Below, one piece after another: positions 53,911-63,112 of a DNA stretch of 64,000 nt. The translations under genes were made by a program, and so were the position numbers. Within the stretch, counting starts at the first letter, position 1. The number at the start of each line of letters is the position of its first letter. Source of the DNA: Desulfobacterium sp. (GTDB taxonomy: Bacteria > Desulfobacterota > Desulfobacteria > Desulfobacterales > Desulfobacteraceae); assembly GCA_030145245.1 (NCBI GenBank), contig JAQYWC010000012.1:1-64000 (forward strand). Reading direction: 5' to 3'. Below the pieces are notes generated by a model. That model made no database searches and had not been told where the DNA came from. It saw only the letters and a list, made by a program, of their open reading frames with translations.

Positions 53911-54264
53911 TTACTCTTCGCTGTTAAATGGTTTGGATATATAATCGATTCCACCGACCCTGAAGCCCTTTACAATATCGGCAGTGCTTGTTTTGGCTGT
54001 CAAAAAAATAACCGGAATATCTTTTGTCTCCATGTTCGATTTTAATTTTTCACACACCTCAAAACCATCAATTCCTGGCATCATTATATCCAGAAGAATC
54101 AAGTCCGGCTGTTCACTTTTTATAAAATCCAATCCCTTCTGACCATCCGAAGCAGCCCCTACGTCATACCCGTTATTAATCAAAAGCGTGCCAATGACTT
54201 TTCTGTTTTCCGGGTTATCATCTACAATTAAAATAAGTTTTTTATTGATTTTCATTGAATTCAT
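53911..54264 (-). CDS. Response regulator receiver domain, cut short by stop codon
   Basis: Receiver fold of 117 residues: the acidic pocket LIVDDNPENRK, the phospho-acceptor Asp in LILLDIMMPGIDG, Thr in VIFLTAKTS and the Lys in YISKPFNSEE, where the frame ends. Its start lies 23 bp inside the end of the kinase gene, so the two are translated together and the kinase is the likely partner. With the tail at 53695-53910 it would make an uninterrupted 189-residue protein. The receiver alone is complete enough to be phosphorylated. Confidence 0.8.
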   Translation of the reverse strand: MNSMKINKKLILIVDDNPENRKVIGTLLINNGYDVGAASDGQKGLDFIKSEQPDLILLDIMMPGIDGFEVCEKLKSNMETKDIPVIFLTAKTSTADIVKGFRVGGIDYISKPFNSEE

Positions 54265-56698
54265 CCCATTGGCAGTTTAATTTTTTTATCCACTCTGTGA
54301 ATTCATCAAGTGCAACCTCAATGGCAACCGTGTCTATATTATCAGCGCAAACCATGAGGGTCCTTCCGTATTGAAGAAGATAGTCAATCCCGTGTTTCTC
54401 TGCAATGGCCTCAACTCGTTCAGCAAATTTTTTGATTCTGCTGATGATCATAGCCTTCTTCAAAGAGCCGCATGATGACATAATCTCGTTATTTAAAAGC
54501 ATCATTAATTCATTAGGGTCTTTCATTCTTTCGAAATCAATACTCCCTGGGGAATCCGAAGGCAATGCCTGCTGCTCAGACATTGAGTGTTTGAGAAACT
54601 TCGCCAGCATGTAAAGCAATTCACTTACTTTAAAAGGTTTACTCAAATATTCATTAAAACCTATTTTCATTAGGTTCTCCCGGTTGTCCATAGGCGAAGG
54701 TACGGTTAACGCCACCACCGGAATCTTTTCAGTTCTGGGATTTTCTTTAATTTTCAGTGTTGTTTTAATGCCATCTAAAATCGGCATCCTGATATCCATA
54801 AAAACAAGATCCGGCATATCTTTATCTATCATTTCAAGAGCGATTTTCCCATTTTCCGCAGTCACAGCATCTAAACCGACTTTAAACAATATCTCACGGA
54901 CTACATCCCGATTTGATTCAATGTCATCAACTATAAGAATAGTTGCATCATCAAAGGAGATATTTTCCAGGGCATACGAGTCTTTGGAATTAACTGATCT
55001 ATTGTCACAGACAGCAACAGGGACATGTTTTACAATCACCTCAAAAACGGTTCCCTTTCCAGGTGTACTCCTTACAGCAATCTCGCCACCCATGGCCATA
55101 ATCAGCTTTTTACAAATAGTGAGTCCTAATCCTGTTCCTCCATACGTTCTGGTATCGAGTCCTTCATGCTGTTTAAAAGCTTCAAAAACCATATCCATAT
55201 CCCGGGGAGATATACCTATTCCACTGTCTTCCACTGCTATAACAAGTCCGAATTCACTCTCATCTTCTTTTGATTGCGATGTTTTAACGGTTACTTTGAT
55301 GTAACCTGTTTCGGTAAATTTAGCAGCATTACCGACCAGGTTTAACATTATCTGCCTTATTCTTACTTCATCAAGCACAAGAAGTTCAGGTATGTTTCTT
55401 TCAATATCAACTATGAACTCAACCCCTTTTTCTTCAATTTTTGATCTGAATATTTGGTCTATTTCATCAATAACCGATTTTACATTCAAAATATTTGGTT
55501 TTAATTCAAGCATACCAGCTTCAATCTTTGACAGATCAAGAATGTCATTTATCAGGGTAAGCAGACTGTTTCCCGCAATTTTAATGGATTGAACATAGCT
55601 TTTTTCCTTATCATCCTCCATCACGGAAGATAACAGTTCACTGAATCCGATTATTGCATTCAAGGGGGTACGGAGTTCATGACTCATATTTGCCAGAAAA
55701 TCACCCTTGGCCTGATTGGCGGCTTCGGCGGCTTCTTTTGCATGACGCAATGCTTCTTCTGCCTTTTTTTTCTCTGTAATATCCTCCATGATGATAATGA
55801 CACCGTTGAACATTTCTCTCAAATCTACTATCTTTGACAATTTGATGAGGAGATATTGGGTTCCGTTTTGACCTCTAATCTCTTTTTCAAAGCTTGCAGT
55901 GGAATCGTTGCTCGCAATAAAATTACCAAGGTTATCTGTCAACCATGGGAAAACTTCATTTGTTGTTTTACCAATAAACAAATCGAGTGTTTTTTCACAG
56001 CTCTCCTTATTCTCCGGTTTGTCGGAAACTAAAGTGACTGTTTTTATATAGTATTGGGCGCCCGGGGTGTCTGTCCCATGGAGCATTGCCGAACCCGCCA
56101 AATTCAGATCAACGATTCGTTTTTGATCATCAGTAATAAATACAGGATTTGGGACGCCTTCAAAAATCGTTAAATATCTGTCCTTTTCTTTGGACATGGT
56201 TCGATTACGAGTCTGAAGTTCCTCTATGAGTTTGCTTTGATCAGTCTCAGCCCATTGGGCACAAAACGCCACAGTCATGCGGTCAAACATGCGTCCAACG
56301 TATCTTAGGCAAACATCTTCATATTCACTATCGAATTCGCCATGCCTGACAAGATCCAGCCACGCCTCTTTGTAATAAACAATGAGTACATGAAACTTCT
56401 CCAGGCTGATGCCCCTTTCCCTATGTCTCATAGCCGTATTAACCAAAAAAGAGCAGATAGGATCATGTCTGAAATCATGGCCTTTTTTAAACTCAAAATC
56501 CGGATAACTGGTCTTCAACCCATTTATCAAAGCACCGGAAAGCCCTTTAATACATCGATGCCAAGCTTCTTCAAGTGACGCTCCGTCCTCTATGTCAATA
56601 ACTTGTTTTGCATAGTAAAGCAGTCTTTTCATCAACCACTCATCATGGCTGGTTAAAAGTTCCTTCAGGGGCGACATCTCATTGAATAAAGGATTCAT
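54242..56698 (-). CDS. Hybrid sensor histidine kinase (PAS, HisKA, HATPase, receiver)
   Basis: 818 residues. N-terminal helical sensor domain of the RsbRD type (1-165), a PAS domain (about 172-310, YLTIFEGVPNPVFITDDQ), a coiled linker (EEALRHAKEAAEAANQAK), HisKA with H340 in ANMSHELRTP, HATPase with LNLVGNAAKF and GGTGLGLTICKKL, and a receiver (about 595-715, ILIVDDIESNRD, DLVFMDIRMPILDG). The last 100 residues are helical, like an Hpt position, but without a clear H-x-x-K-G. No membrane segment, so it senses something in the cytoplasm. The gene is visibly more AT-rich than its neighbours, which suggests separate origin. Confidence 0.9.
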   Translation of the reverse strand: MNPLFNEMSPLKELLTSHDEWLMKRLLYYAKQVIDIEDGASLEEAWHRCIKGLSGALINGLKTSYPDFEFKKGHDFRHDPICSFLVNTAMRHRERGISLEKFHVLIVYYKEAWLDLVRHGEFDSEYEDVCLRYVGRMFDRMTVAFCAQWAETDQSKLIEELQTRNRTMSKEKDRYLTIFEGVPNPVFITDDQKRIVDLNLAGSAMLHGTDTPGAQYYIKTVTLVSDKPENKESCEKTLDLFIGKTTNEVFPWLTDNLGNFIASNDSTASFEKEIRGQNGTQYLLIKLSKIVDLREMFNGVIIIMEDITEKKKAEEALRHAKEAAEAANQAKGDFLANMSHELRTPLNAIIGFSELLSSVMEDDKEKSYVQSIKIAGNSLLTLINDILDLSKIEAGMLELKPNILNVKSVIDEIDQIFRSKIEEKGVEFIVDIERNIPELLVLDEVRIRQIMLNLVGNAAKFTETGYIKVTVKTSQSKEDESEFGLVIAVEDSGIGISPRDMDMVFEAFKQHEGLDTRTYGGTGLGLTICKKLIMAMGGEIAVRSTPGKGTVFEVIVKHVPVAVCDNRSVNSKDSYALENISFDDATILIVDDIESNRDVVREILFKVGLDAVTAENGKIALEMIDKDMPDLVFMDIRMPILDGIKTTLKIKENPRTEKIPVVALTVPSPMDNRENLMKIGFNEYLSKPFKVSELLYMLAKFLKHSMSEQQALPSDSPGSIDFERMKDPNELMMLLNNEIMSSCGSLKKAMIISRIKKFAERVEAIAEKHGIDYLLQYGRTLMVCADNIDTVAIEVALDEFTEWIKKLNCQWDEFNENQ

Positions 56699-56863
56699 CT
56701 ATTTTCCTGCTCCTTCGGCATATTGAGTTATGACTGTCATTATACACCGGATTGTGTCACTCTGAAACCATTTTGATTCTGGTTTGCGACAGCGATTGTT
56801 GATCGTTTCGTTTACAACCCGGAGAGGGTTGCGGTCACGGAAAAGAGGTTATTGCCCCAAAAG

Positions 56864-57030
56864 CCCGGGCGACCTGCTGCATGGCCCGGCCGGGACTTCA
56901 TCAAGAAAGACGAGCTTGTGGAGTATGAGGAGTTCGGCAGGGAAGCGGTCTTCATGATGACGTGGAGGATTTCCCCGCCTTTATCATCGTGGATGATAAG
57001 GGTAACGATTTCTACAGTAATCTTTTCTGA
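56864..57030 (+). pseudogene. Decayed copy of the fumarase gene 3' end
   Basis: The sequence encodes GRDFIKKDELVEYEEFGREAVF...MMT, then, after loss of one [23 protein letters not shown] and a stop. This matches the last 55 residues of the fumarase at 51775-53385. Upstream of it there is no further fumarase sequence. The gap 56699-56863 holds only the likely promoter of the kinase gene. Confidence 0.85.
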
Positions 57031-57050
57031 TCCATAAACAACCCATAAAA

Positions 57051-57085
57051 CCCGAGGCAAAGCCGTTTGCTTTGTCCCGGGTTTT
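57051..57085. terminator. Terminator copy between fumarase fragment and phosphoribosyltransferase gene
   Basis: CCCGAGGCAAAG faces CTTTGTCCCGGG, followed by TTTT. On the minus strand the same hairpin ends in GGGTTTTATG, so it can also stop transcription from the phosphoribosyltransferase gene 28 bp away. Confidence 0.6.
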
Positions 57086-57112
57086 CAATATCTCCAAAAA
57101 TGCAGACTTAAA

Positions 57113-57685
57113 TCATGATCTATTATCCTTTTCAGGCCAGATGAACCCTTTTTTCTCGAGTTCTTCACGGCTCAACTCATCGAGTTCATGGGGCAGGACT
57201 ATCCAGTCACTGGAGGCAAAGGTCTTGTAATGGAAGTGGGGTTCAATGCCCACAATATTGTTTTCCGGTTTGTAATAGAGAGCTGCCATTTGAATGGTGA
57301 CATCCTCTTCTTCGGCCAGGGACGTCTTCACCTTGTTGTATACGGCCTTGAATGTTTTCCCCCGGTCAAAGATGTCATCCACGATCAGAATCCGGCACCC
57401 CGGAGTGACCCTGCGTGCCAGCGAGTCCACATTCTCCACCCGGACCTCCCCTGCGGCGCCGATCCCTGTATAGGACTGGGCATGGATGGTGGTGAACTCC
57501 TTTTTCTTGCCGGAAAGCAGGGCAAACACCTCCTGCATATAGATGGATATCTGAGCGCCCCCCCGGGTGATTCCGGAAAAGATATCAAAATCATGGCCCT
57601 GGCCATAGATCTTCTTTGCAAACTCCCAGCAGTCTCTCTCCATCTGCTGGGAATCGATAAATATTTTTTCATTTGTAACGGTCAT
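57113..57685 (-). CDS. Phosphoribosyltransferase family protein (hypoxanthine/xanthine type)
   Basis: PRTase fold of 190 residues. The PRPP-binding loop is RILIVDDIFDRGKTF; the pyrophosphate loop is SGITRGGAQ; and the flexible-loop region carries QSYTGIGAAGEVRVENV. The end, DWIVLPHELDEL, resembles bacterial xanthine-guanine PRTases (W-I-x-x-P-W). It would salvage purine bases as nucleotides, though some members have regulatory jobs. I start at 57685 (MTVTNEKIF) with GGGGTG upstream; the longer frame to 57742 is not supported. It is a single gene. Confidence 0.8.
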   Translation of the reverse strand: MTVTNEKIFIDSQQMERDCWEFAKKIYGQGHDFDIFSGITRGGAQISIYMQEVFALLSGKKKEFTTIHAQSYTGIGAAGEVRVENVDSLARRVTPGCRILIVDDIFDRGKTFKAVYNKVKTSLAEEEDVTIQMAALYYKPENNIVGIEPHFHYKTFASSDWIVLPHELDELSREELEKKGFIWPEKDNRS

Positions 57686-57868
57686 ACGTTTCACCCCGTG
57701 CCCCGGCATTGCCGAACAGTGTTTTTTATAGTGCCACAACATGCTGCACGGGTGCTTCCGCCCTGTACAAGGGCCTTTGCCTCAATCCCGTCAGCATGAA
57801 AAGTGCCATAATATAACAGGATTTTAATAATCATCAATTATAATCTTGGAATTTACCGGAAGAAACGC

Positions 57869-60103
57869 CTAAAACCCACCCCCCGCGCCCTCCAACACCT
57901 CTGCCGCGATGGTCTTACGGCACCCCGATGACGTCAGCGTGAAATGAACCACGGAATTAAAATCCGGCATTTCCGAATCCGTCCTGACCCGGAAAACGGA
58001 ACCGCTGGGGCCGTCCACGGTCAGCGTATGCTCCTTGCCGGGAAGCAGCAGCGGAGCCGTTGAAGGAGTGTCGTTCTCGTCGGTGTGAAACAAGGCGACC
58101 GCTCCGTAATCGGCACCGTCGAGGGAGGAAGCAAAGCCGAATTTCTGAAGCCCGAAATAATAAATCTCCCCGATGCTGTCCGTGTAAAGGTTGCAGGGCT
58201 GGCTGACCGGATGCCGCTGATTTTCGGCAGGCGTGTCGGAATACTCGCCTCCGGCCCCGGAGAACCATGTCGAAATTTCAGCCGTTATGGGCATCTCACT
58301 GGCAGGGGTATTCATGAAGATAAAGCACGGAGTGTCACCGGCCCATTTGAATCCCAGCGTTTTCGCCTTATCCAGGGTTTCATAGCCGTCGATGGCGTCG
58401 AAGTAGAAATGTCCGGTGACGGGATTGGCGAAGGGCGTGCCGTCCACACCCACTGCCTCCGCCCGTATCCTGTTGGCTGAACTGCCGCTGTTATAATAAG
58501 TCCCGTCGATGGCCACCTGAACATCAGCAACGAAACGATTCCCGTCCATTGTGTCTGAGGCCCGATTAATATCGAAGAGGTAGGAATCGGAAAGCGTGAA
58601 GCCGCCGTCCCCGGTGGGCACAAAGAACTTATTCCCGTAATCCGATTTGAACAGCACGGAAACGTCATCGGTGTTGTCAAGGGGATTTCCGTTGCCGTCG
58701 GCGACATCCGCCACAAGGATCAGCCGCCCGGCACGCCCTTCATAGCCGCCCGGCTCCGTGACCTTATTCACCACAAGCAATGGGGACTTCTTTGCATTTT
58801 CGTTTCCCGGCGCCTTGAAATACAGTGAGGAACTGCCGTCATCGTAATTACGCGCAGACACCGTGACCTGATGGGGTGCCCCCACGCTCCGCACATGGAC
58901 AGGGAAATTCACTGTTTTCGTGTCATATAGCGTATACAACGGCTCGTCATAGGACCGGAACTGGACCTCCACGGTTAATGTCGCCGTATCTCCGATATCC
59001 AGGCCATCCACCGGTAAGGGATAGAGAAGCGTGGTTGTATAATGCAACGGATAACCGGTCTTCTCCAGCTCTGAAAACCCTGTAAAATCGGTGTAGCCCA
59101 GGGGCACGGGCTTGCCGTCCAGGGTACATCTGATAAGGCCTTTGGCGGTTGCGTCATTCATCTGGTCAAATACTTCAAGCGTCACATCCGGCTGCCGGAT
59201 GGTCAACCCGTCCTTCACCAATGATATCTCTCCGAGCAGGCTTGAAGCTTCGATGAGATTCACCGTGCCGACCCTGTCCTTGTAAGCCGTCGGGTTGTAG
59301 ATGCTTTCCACTTTCTTATCCGGCGCAAGTTCAGCCACGGATCCCACGGGCAGGTCGGGAAACTCCCGGTCCAGTGTCTCCTTTACCCTAAAGGGATCCC
59401 CGTTTCCAAGGGCCCGGCGGGAAAAATCCTCCAGATAATCCTGACTGTCACCGTCCTCGTCGCTGATGAAGGCCATGGGGAACACCGATTCCGCCATCTG
59501 GTCACCCGTCCGGCCCGCCAGAAGTTCCTGGGCGATCTTAATGAGTGTTCCGTGGATGCCCGCTCCGTCATATTCCTTCAGGGGATGAGATGCCGCCACG
59601 ATAAGGGTCTGTACAACTGCGTAGGGAGTGCTGCGGGTCGGGTCTTCCTTTTCAATGTCCACATCGCTCATTCCAACGCCGAATTCGGCGACGAACTTCT
59701 GCAGATCGGACTTGCATTCCTCCATCACCTGCCGGACCACTTCCGGATTGGAGCTGGCCGTCCTCCGCTCTACCATATGGGCAAGAATCGATGTGAGCAG
59801 GGTCATGTTGACGCCCTGGTCACGATGGGTAAGCACCATTCTCAGGCTGCCCATGTAGGGACGGCCGTCCAAACTCCCCCCTTGGTATGCAGAAAAGCTG
59901 GCAGAACCAAGCCTGAGAGATCCGCGCTGAAGGAACCGTCGTCCGATGTCGTGCCAATGCGCTGCCCGGCAGCGTACACCTCCGCTCCGGCCACAGGACC
60001 GTTGACGACAAATCCGGTCTCCCTTGCGGAATCGGAATCGCATCCGTTACAAAACGAAGGACAGACTGAAGAGCAGAAGCAGAAGAGTTGTTGCAGCTTT
60101 CAT
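57869..60103 (-). pseudogene. Large lipoprotein gene with two compensating frameshifts
   Basis: An ATG at 60103 with GAGGCG upstream opens a lipoprotein signal (MKAATTLLLLLFSLSFVL) that meets a stop after 18 codons. One base over, the frame continues CNGCDSDSARETGFVVNGPVAGAEVYAAG and TTSDDGSFSADLSG, a carboxypeptidase-regulatory-like beta domain, down to 59882. At a run of six C (59876-59881; G on the coding strand) it returns to the first frame as GGSLDGRPYMGSL and stays open to 57869. So one +1 and one -1 change separate it from an intact roughly 740-residue secreted protein. The long part has beta-rich repeats (VTVSARNYDDGSSSL, ADVADGNGNPLDN) but no family I can name. An ATG at 60043 would start a 724-residue frame without signal peptide. 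Confidence 0.7.
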
Positions 60104-60359
60104 GGGCGCCTCGCGTAAAAGGATTACAAAGATCGTTACCGTCAGCATATTCTCCGTAAAAGAAAGACGCCTGGGTGACAAACGACGATTTACTACGGTA
60201 AATACACAACTACACCAAAAAGCGACTTTCCTAGATCAGAAAGTAGCAGCGATTATGGGATAGGAAATTGCTCCCTGTCATGACAATTATGGAAAATATT
60301 TGAAACTTGAAATACTATCCTGTTTGATTGTTTTTGATAATCAGTACATTTTTGAATGG

Positions 60360-61487
60360 TCACTGTCTGACCTTGGGTTCTTGCTGAGTCGCACAGTGGA
60401 TACTTCCTCCGCCACTGGCAATACCATCAATGGCAATTTGCTCAATACGGTGATTGGGGAACGCTTTTGCCAGTTTTTGCCTGGCGGTTAGGTCCGCATT
60501 TTTATCCCCGAACTTCTGCATGATAATCGCGCCATTACACACATAGTATCCGACATACCCTGCCGCAAAGCTTTTTGTACCGTACCTTGTATTGATATCC
60601 CATGGTGTATCAAGAATAATAATGTTTAAAAAGTTGCCTTTGGCATCTGTTGATGATTTAAGAATGTCTATATTCTCACGTGTTATCCTGTAATCATAGG
60701 ACGATTGGTCGGAATCACGACTCACCACAACTACACCGGGCTTGACAAAGCGAGCATAAAAATCAGTGTGCCCATCTGTAATGTCTTTACCCTTAATTCC
60801 TTTTAACCATATAATTTTATCCAACCCCAGCAACGCTTTTAACTCATGCTCAACGTCTTTTTTACTTTTGCCAGGGTTGCGATTGTTATTGAGTATGCAG
60901 CTTTCCGTCATAATTGCCGTTCCATGGCCATCGACCTCAAAACAACCGCCTTCCAGAACCAGAGAGGAATGAATAGTGTTTACACATGCTTTTTTTGCCA
61001 CAAAGTCAGCAACTTTTGCATCAAGTTTATATTCCTGATCCTCTCCCCAGCCATTAAAGTTAAAGTTGATGGCTGATTTTTGACCTTTCCCATTGACGAC
61101 AAAGGTGGGGCCGGTATCTCGCATCCATAAATCATTCATATTGAACTCAACCAGTTCAATTGGATAAGGATGGTTATTCAGCCCGCCAAGAAGTTCAACA
61201 GCGATATTGATGTCTTGTTTTCTTACAAGCATGGAAACCGGCTCATACTTGGCAATGGTTTTAGCTATGGTTGCCAGGTTACGCTGAACTTCAGGAACCT
61301 GCCTCTCTTCCCAGATGTCATAACTGGCAATAAAAGAGAGCCAGGTGCGCTCATGGGGTTCACCTTCATCAGGCATAAACCATCTATTGTAATCAAGTGA
61401 ATTTGAAGCCTTTGCAGTAAAAGCCGGAAGGAGCGCACTGCCTCCGAGCATGATACTCAACTTTATAAGGTTACGTCTTGACAGCAT
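60360..61487 (-). CDS. Agmatine deiminase / peptidylarginine-deiminase-like enzyme, Tat-exported
   Basis: A guanidino-group hydrolase of the pentein fold (PAD_porph). Catalytic parts are visible: NDLWMRDTGPTF (Asp), EGGCFEVDGHG, the His in ITDGHTDFYARF, and the nucleophile C365 in GGGSIHCATQQEP. The family releases ammonia from agmatine or related compounds. The start has a twin-arginine signal (MLSRRNLIKLSIMLGG...AFTAKA), unusual for the cytosolic agmatine enzyme and pointing to the periplasm. AAAGGAGGAA lies before the ATG, inside the end of the MerR gene (17-bp overlap), so both are one operon. Confidence 0.88.
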   Translation of the reverse strand: MLSRRNLIKLSIMLGGSALLPAFTAKASNSLDYNRWFMPDEGEPHERTWLSFIASYDIWEERQVPEVQRNLATIAKTIAKYEPVSMLVRKQDINIAVELLGGLNNHPYPIELVEFNMNDLWMRDTGPTFVVNGKGQKSAINFNFNGWGEDQEYKLDAKVADFVAKKACVNTIHSSLVLEGGCFEVDGHGTAIMTESCILNNNRNPGKSKKDVEHELKALLGLDKIIWLKGIKGKDITDGHTDFYARFVKPGVVVVSRDSDQSSYDYRITRENIDILKSSTDAKGNFLNIIILDTPWDINTRYGTKSFAAGYVGYYVCNGAIIMQKFGDKNADLTARQKLAKAFPNHRIEQIAIDGIASGGGSIHCATQQEPKVRQ

Positions 61488-61980
61488 AATTATTCCTCCT
61501 TTGAGGGTTTGAACTTAGACTAAACCGGAGACAGGCCCCTGGAACGATAGTGAAAGCGGCTGTCGCCCGGTTCCGAATAACATGCCGTTCCGGTTCGATC
61601 CCCGTATAAATTCCATACTTTTCATTCCGGAATAGTTTCTTGAATATATTCTCATCTTCACCAAGAAGTTGCTCCATCTCATCGATGACCGTACTTCTTG
61701 CCCTAAGGTGTTTGTCTAATGATCGAACTTGTTTTCGTAACAGGTTTCGAAAATGATCCGGATCATGGTTCTCAAGAATATTTTTTATTTGCTCCAGGGA
61801 AAAATCATAGCGCTTCAACCGAATGATTTCCATGGCATCCTGAAACTGGGAATCTGCATAGTACCTGTATCCGGTCACCTCATCCACATGCTGTGGCTGC
61901 AATAAACCAATGCTGTCATAATGTCTGAGCATTCTTGGCGATAATTTGGTCTGTTTTGAAAAACGACTGATTTTATACAT
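61471..61980 (-). CDS. MerR family transcriptional regulator
   Basis: Winged-helix MerR N-terminus (YKISRFSKQTKLSPRMLRHYDSIGLLQP, GYRYYADSQ) and the antiparallel coiled coil (residues about 80-120, FRNLLRKQVRSLDKHLRARSTVIDEMEQLL). The effector part is short (about 45 residues, IYTGIEPERHVIRNR...) and looks like a truncated GyrI-type beginning, so its end may have been replaced. Start at 61980, with GGAAGG upstream. A 16-bp perfect palindrome lies 50 bp before the start, the likely binding site. It overlaps and probably controls the deiminase gene. Confidence 0.85.
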   Translation of the reverse strand: MYKISRFSKQTKLSPRMLRHYDSIGLLQPQHVDEVTGYRYYADSQFQDAMEIIRLKRYDFSLEQIKNILENHDPDHFRNLLRKQVRSLDKHLRARSTVIDEMEQLLGEDENIFKKLFRNEKYGIYTGIEPERHVIRNRATAAFTIVPGACLRFSLSSNPQRRNNYAVKT

Positions 61981-62029
61981 GGACAACACCTTCCAAGTTC
62001 AATATCTCGCTTGTTAAAATGTTTTTACA

Positions 62030-62045
62030 TTGACGGTACCGTCAA
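62030..62045 (-). promoter_or_regulatory. Palindromic operator at MerR gene promoter
   Basis: TTGACGGTACCGTCAA is a perfect 16-bp palindrome that includes a TTGACG box. Downstream on the minus strand AT-rich sequence (GTAAAAACATTTTAAC) offers a -10 at long spacing, as in MerR-controlled promoters. Confidence 0.6.
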
Positions 62046-62144
62046 CGTTGAAAGAGATCTTAAAGGTTGACACCATGTCAAGGTCAAGAAAAAAATAAAA
62101 AAGAGCCCCCATATTGTTGATTGGCGCTCTTCGGTACTTGAAGA

Positions 62145-62432
62145 ATGTCAAACAGAGTATATGCAGCAATAATTTTTGATAATCAAACCAATAGGGATTG
62201 GTACTGGTCATATGACAACAGTGATCACTGGAGTGGAGGATTTGATTCTTCCTTCAGTAATTACAGAGAGGTTTCTTTCAATACTGGTAGAAAAACAACC
62301 ATTAAAACCCCGTTATGTCTTGCTGTTAATACAGATCACATGTACGGCAGAATTCTGGGCCGAATTATATCAAAAAAAACAAACGTTGGAAAATATTTCT
62401 CTTTCGGGATTACTAAAAATCAGGAAATATGA
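62145..62432 (+). CDS. Possible small aromatic-rich protein (95 aa)
   Basis: The frame starts ATGTCAAACAGAG with GAAGA as a weak ribosome site. The product is rich in Trp, Tyr, Asn and Ser (NRDWYWSYDNSDHWSGG), with alternating strands and no signal peptide. The composition is protein-like, but I recognise no family. An overlapping frame (62176-62436) on the same strand is less likely. The region is AT-rich and may be foreign. On the minus strand at about 62086-62135 a GAGC/GCTC hairpin followed by T6 could terminate transcripts from the gene at 62446. Confidence 0.4.
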   Translation: MSNRVYAAIIFDNQTNRDWYWSYDNSDHWSGGFDSSFSNYREVSFNTGRKTTIKTPLCLAVNTDHMYGRILGRIISKKTNVGKYFSFGITKNQEI

Positions 62433-62445
62433 ATGATGATGATTC

Positions 62446-63060
62446 TCAATTTGCCTGAGTGTAGTTGAATTTCGGTATCTCAAGTTTGTAATAAATGGCC
62501 ATGAGCCTCATAGAGAACCCCGTCCCCAAGGTAATGAGAATCACAGAGAGCTCGGGCAGTCCCCACGCATGGAGGATAAGGAACAACCAGGCAGAGACGA
62601 TGGAAACACCTGCATAGACCTCTTTTTGAAAGACCAGGGGGATGTCCCGGCACAGCACATCCCGGATCACGCCGCCAGAGACCCCGGTGATCACCCCCAT
62701 GATGGAGGCCACGATAAAACCGTGCCCCAGGGCCAGGGTCATGCGCACCCCGATAATGGTAAAGGACACCAGGCCCAGGGCATCCAGGACAAGAAAAGCC
62801 CGGTGGAAATACTTCATGAAGGGAGACAACAGGATGGTAATCAGCGCTGCGCAGGTGGTGATTACAATGTACTCCGGGTGCCCCACCCAGGAGATGGGGT
62901 GGTTGCCGAGAAGGACGTCCCGGATATTCCCCCCGCCGATGGCCGTGGCGCAAGCGATGATGATCACCCCGAAAATGTCCATTTTTTTACTGCCCGCTTT
63001 CAAGGCACCAGTGATGGCCTCAACCGTAATGCCCAGTATGTAAAGATAATGTAGAATCAT
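62446..63060 (-). CDS. TRIC-family (YicG/UPF0126) membrane protein
   Basis: Seven hydrophobic segments in a repeated pattern. Each half has the family loop: GGGNIRDVLLGNHP in the first and GGVIRDVLCRDIP in the second. Prokaryotic TRIC proteins form trimeric potassium channels; the YicG type may carry other small molecules such as glycine. 204 residues is the usual length. I start at 63060 (MILHYLYILG) with AAAGGAAG upstream. Single gene. Confidence 0.85.
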   Translation of the reverse strand: MILHYLYILGITVEAITGALKAGSKKMDIFGVIIIACATAIGGGNIRDVLLGNHPISWVGHPEYIVITTCAALITILLSPFMKYFHRAFLVLDALGLVSFTIIGVRMTLALGHGFIVASIMGVITGVSGGVIRDVLCRDIPLVFQKEVYAGVSIVSAWLFLILHAWGLPELSVILITLGTGFSMRLMAIYYKLEIPKFNYTQAN

Positions 63061-63112
63061 CGTTGCTGCTTCCTTTAAATTGTCTGTTAGTAAAAAAAAA
63101 CAGGAGATAAAC

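Larger units (their letters stand above)
56864..57105 (+). repeat. Direct repeat of fumarase 3' end and terminator (second copy)
   Basis: About 240 bp, matching 53218-53468 in the same orientation, including the terminator and the TTTTCAATATC flank. The two copies bracket the kinase/response-regulator island. Diverged but clear by eye. Confidence 0.85.

Noticed and set aside
56852-57037. 61-codon ORF overlapping the fumarase fragment as a functional small gene
   Set aside because: It is the fumarase tail read through a one-base deletion, ending in unrelated residues; no ribosome site.
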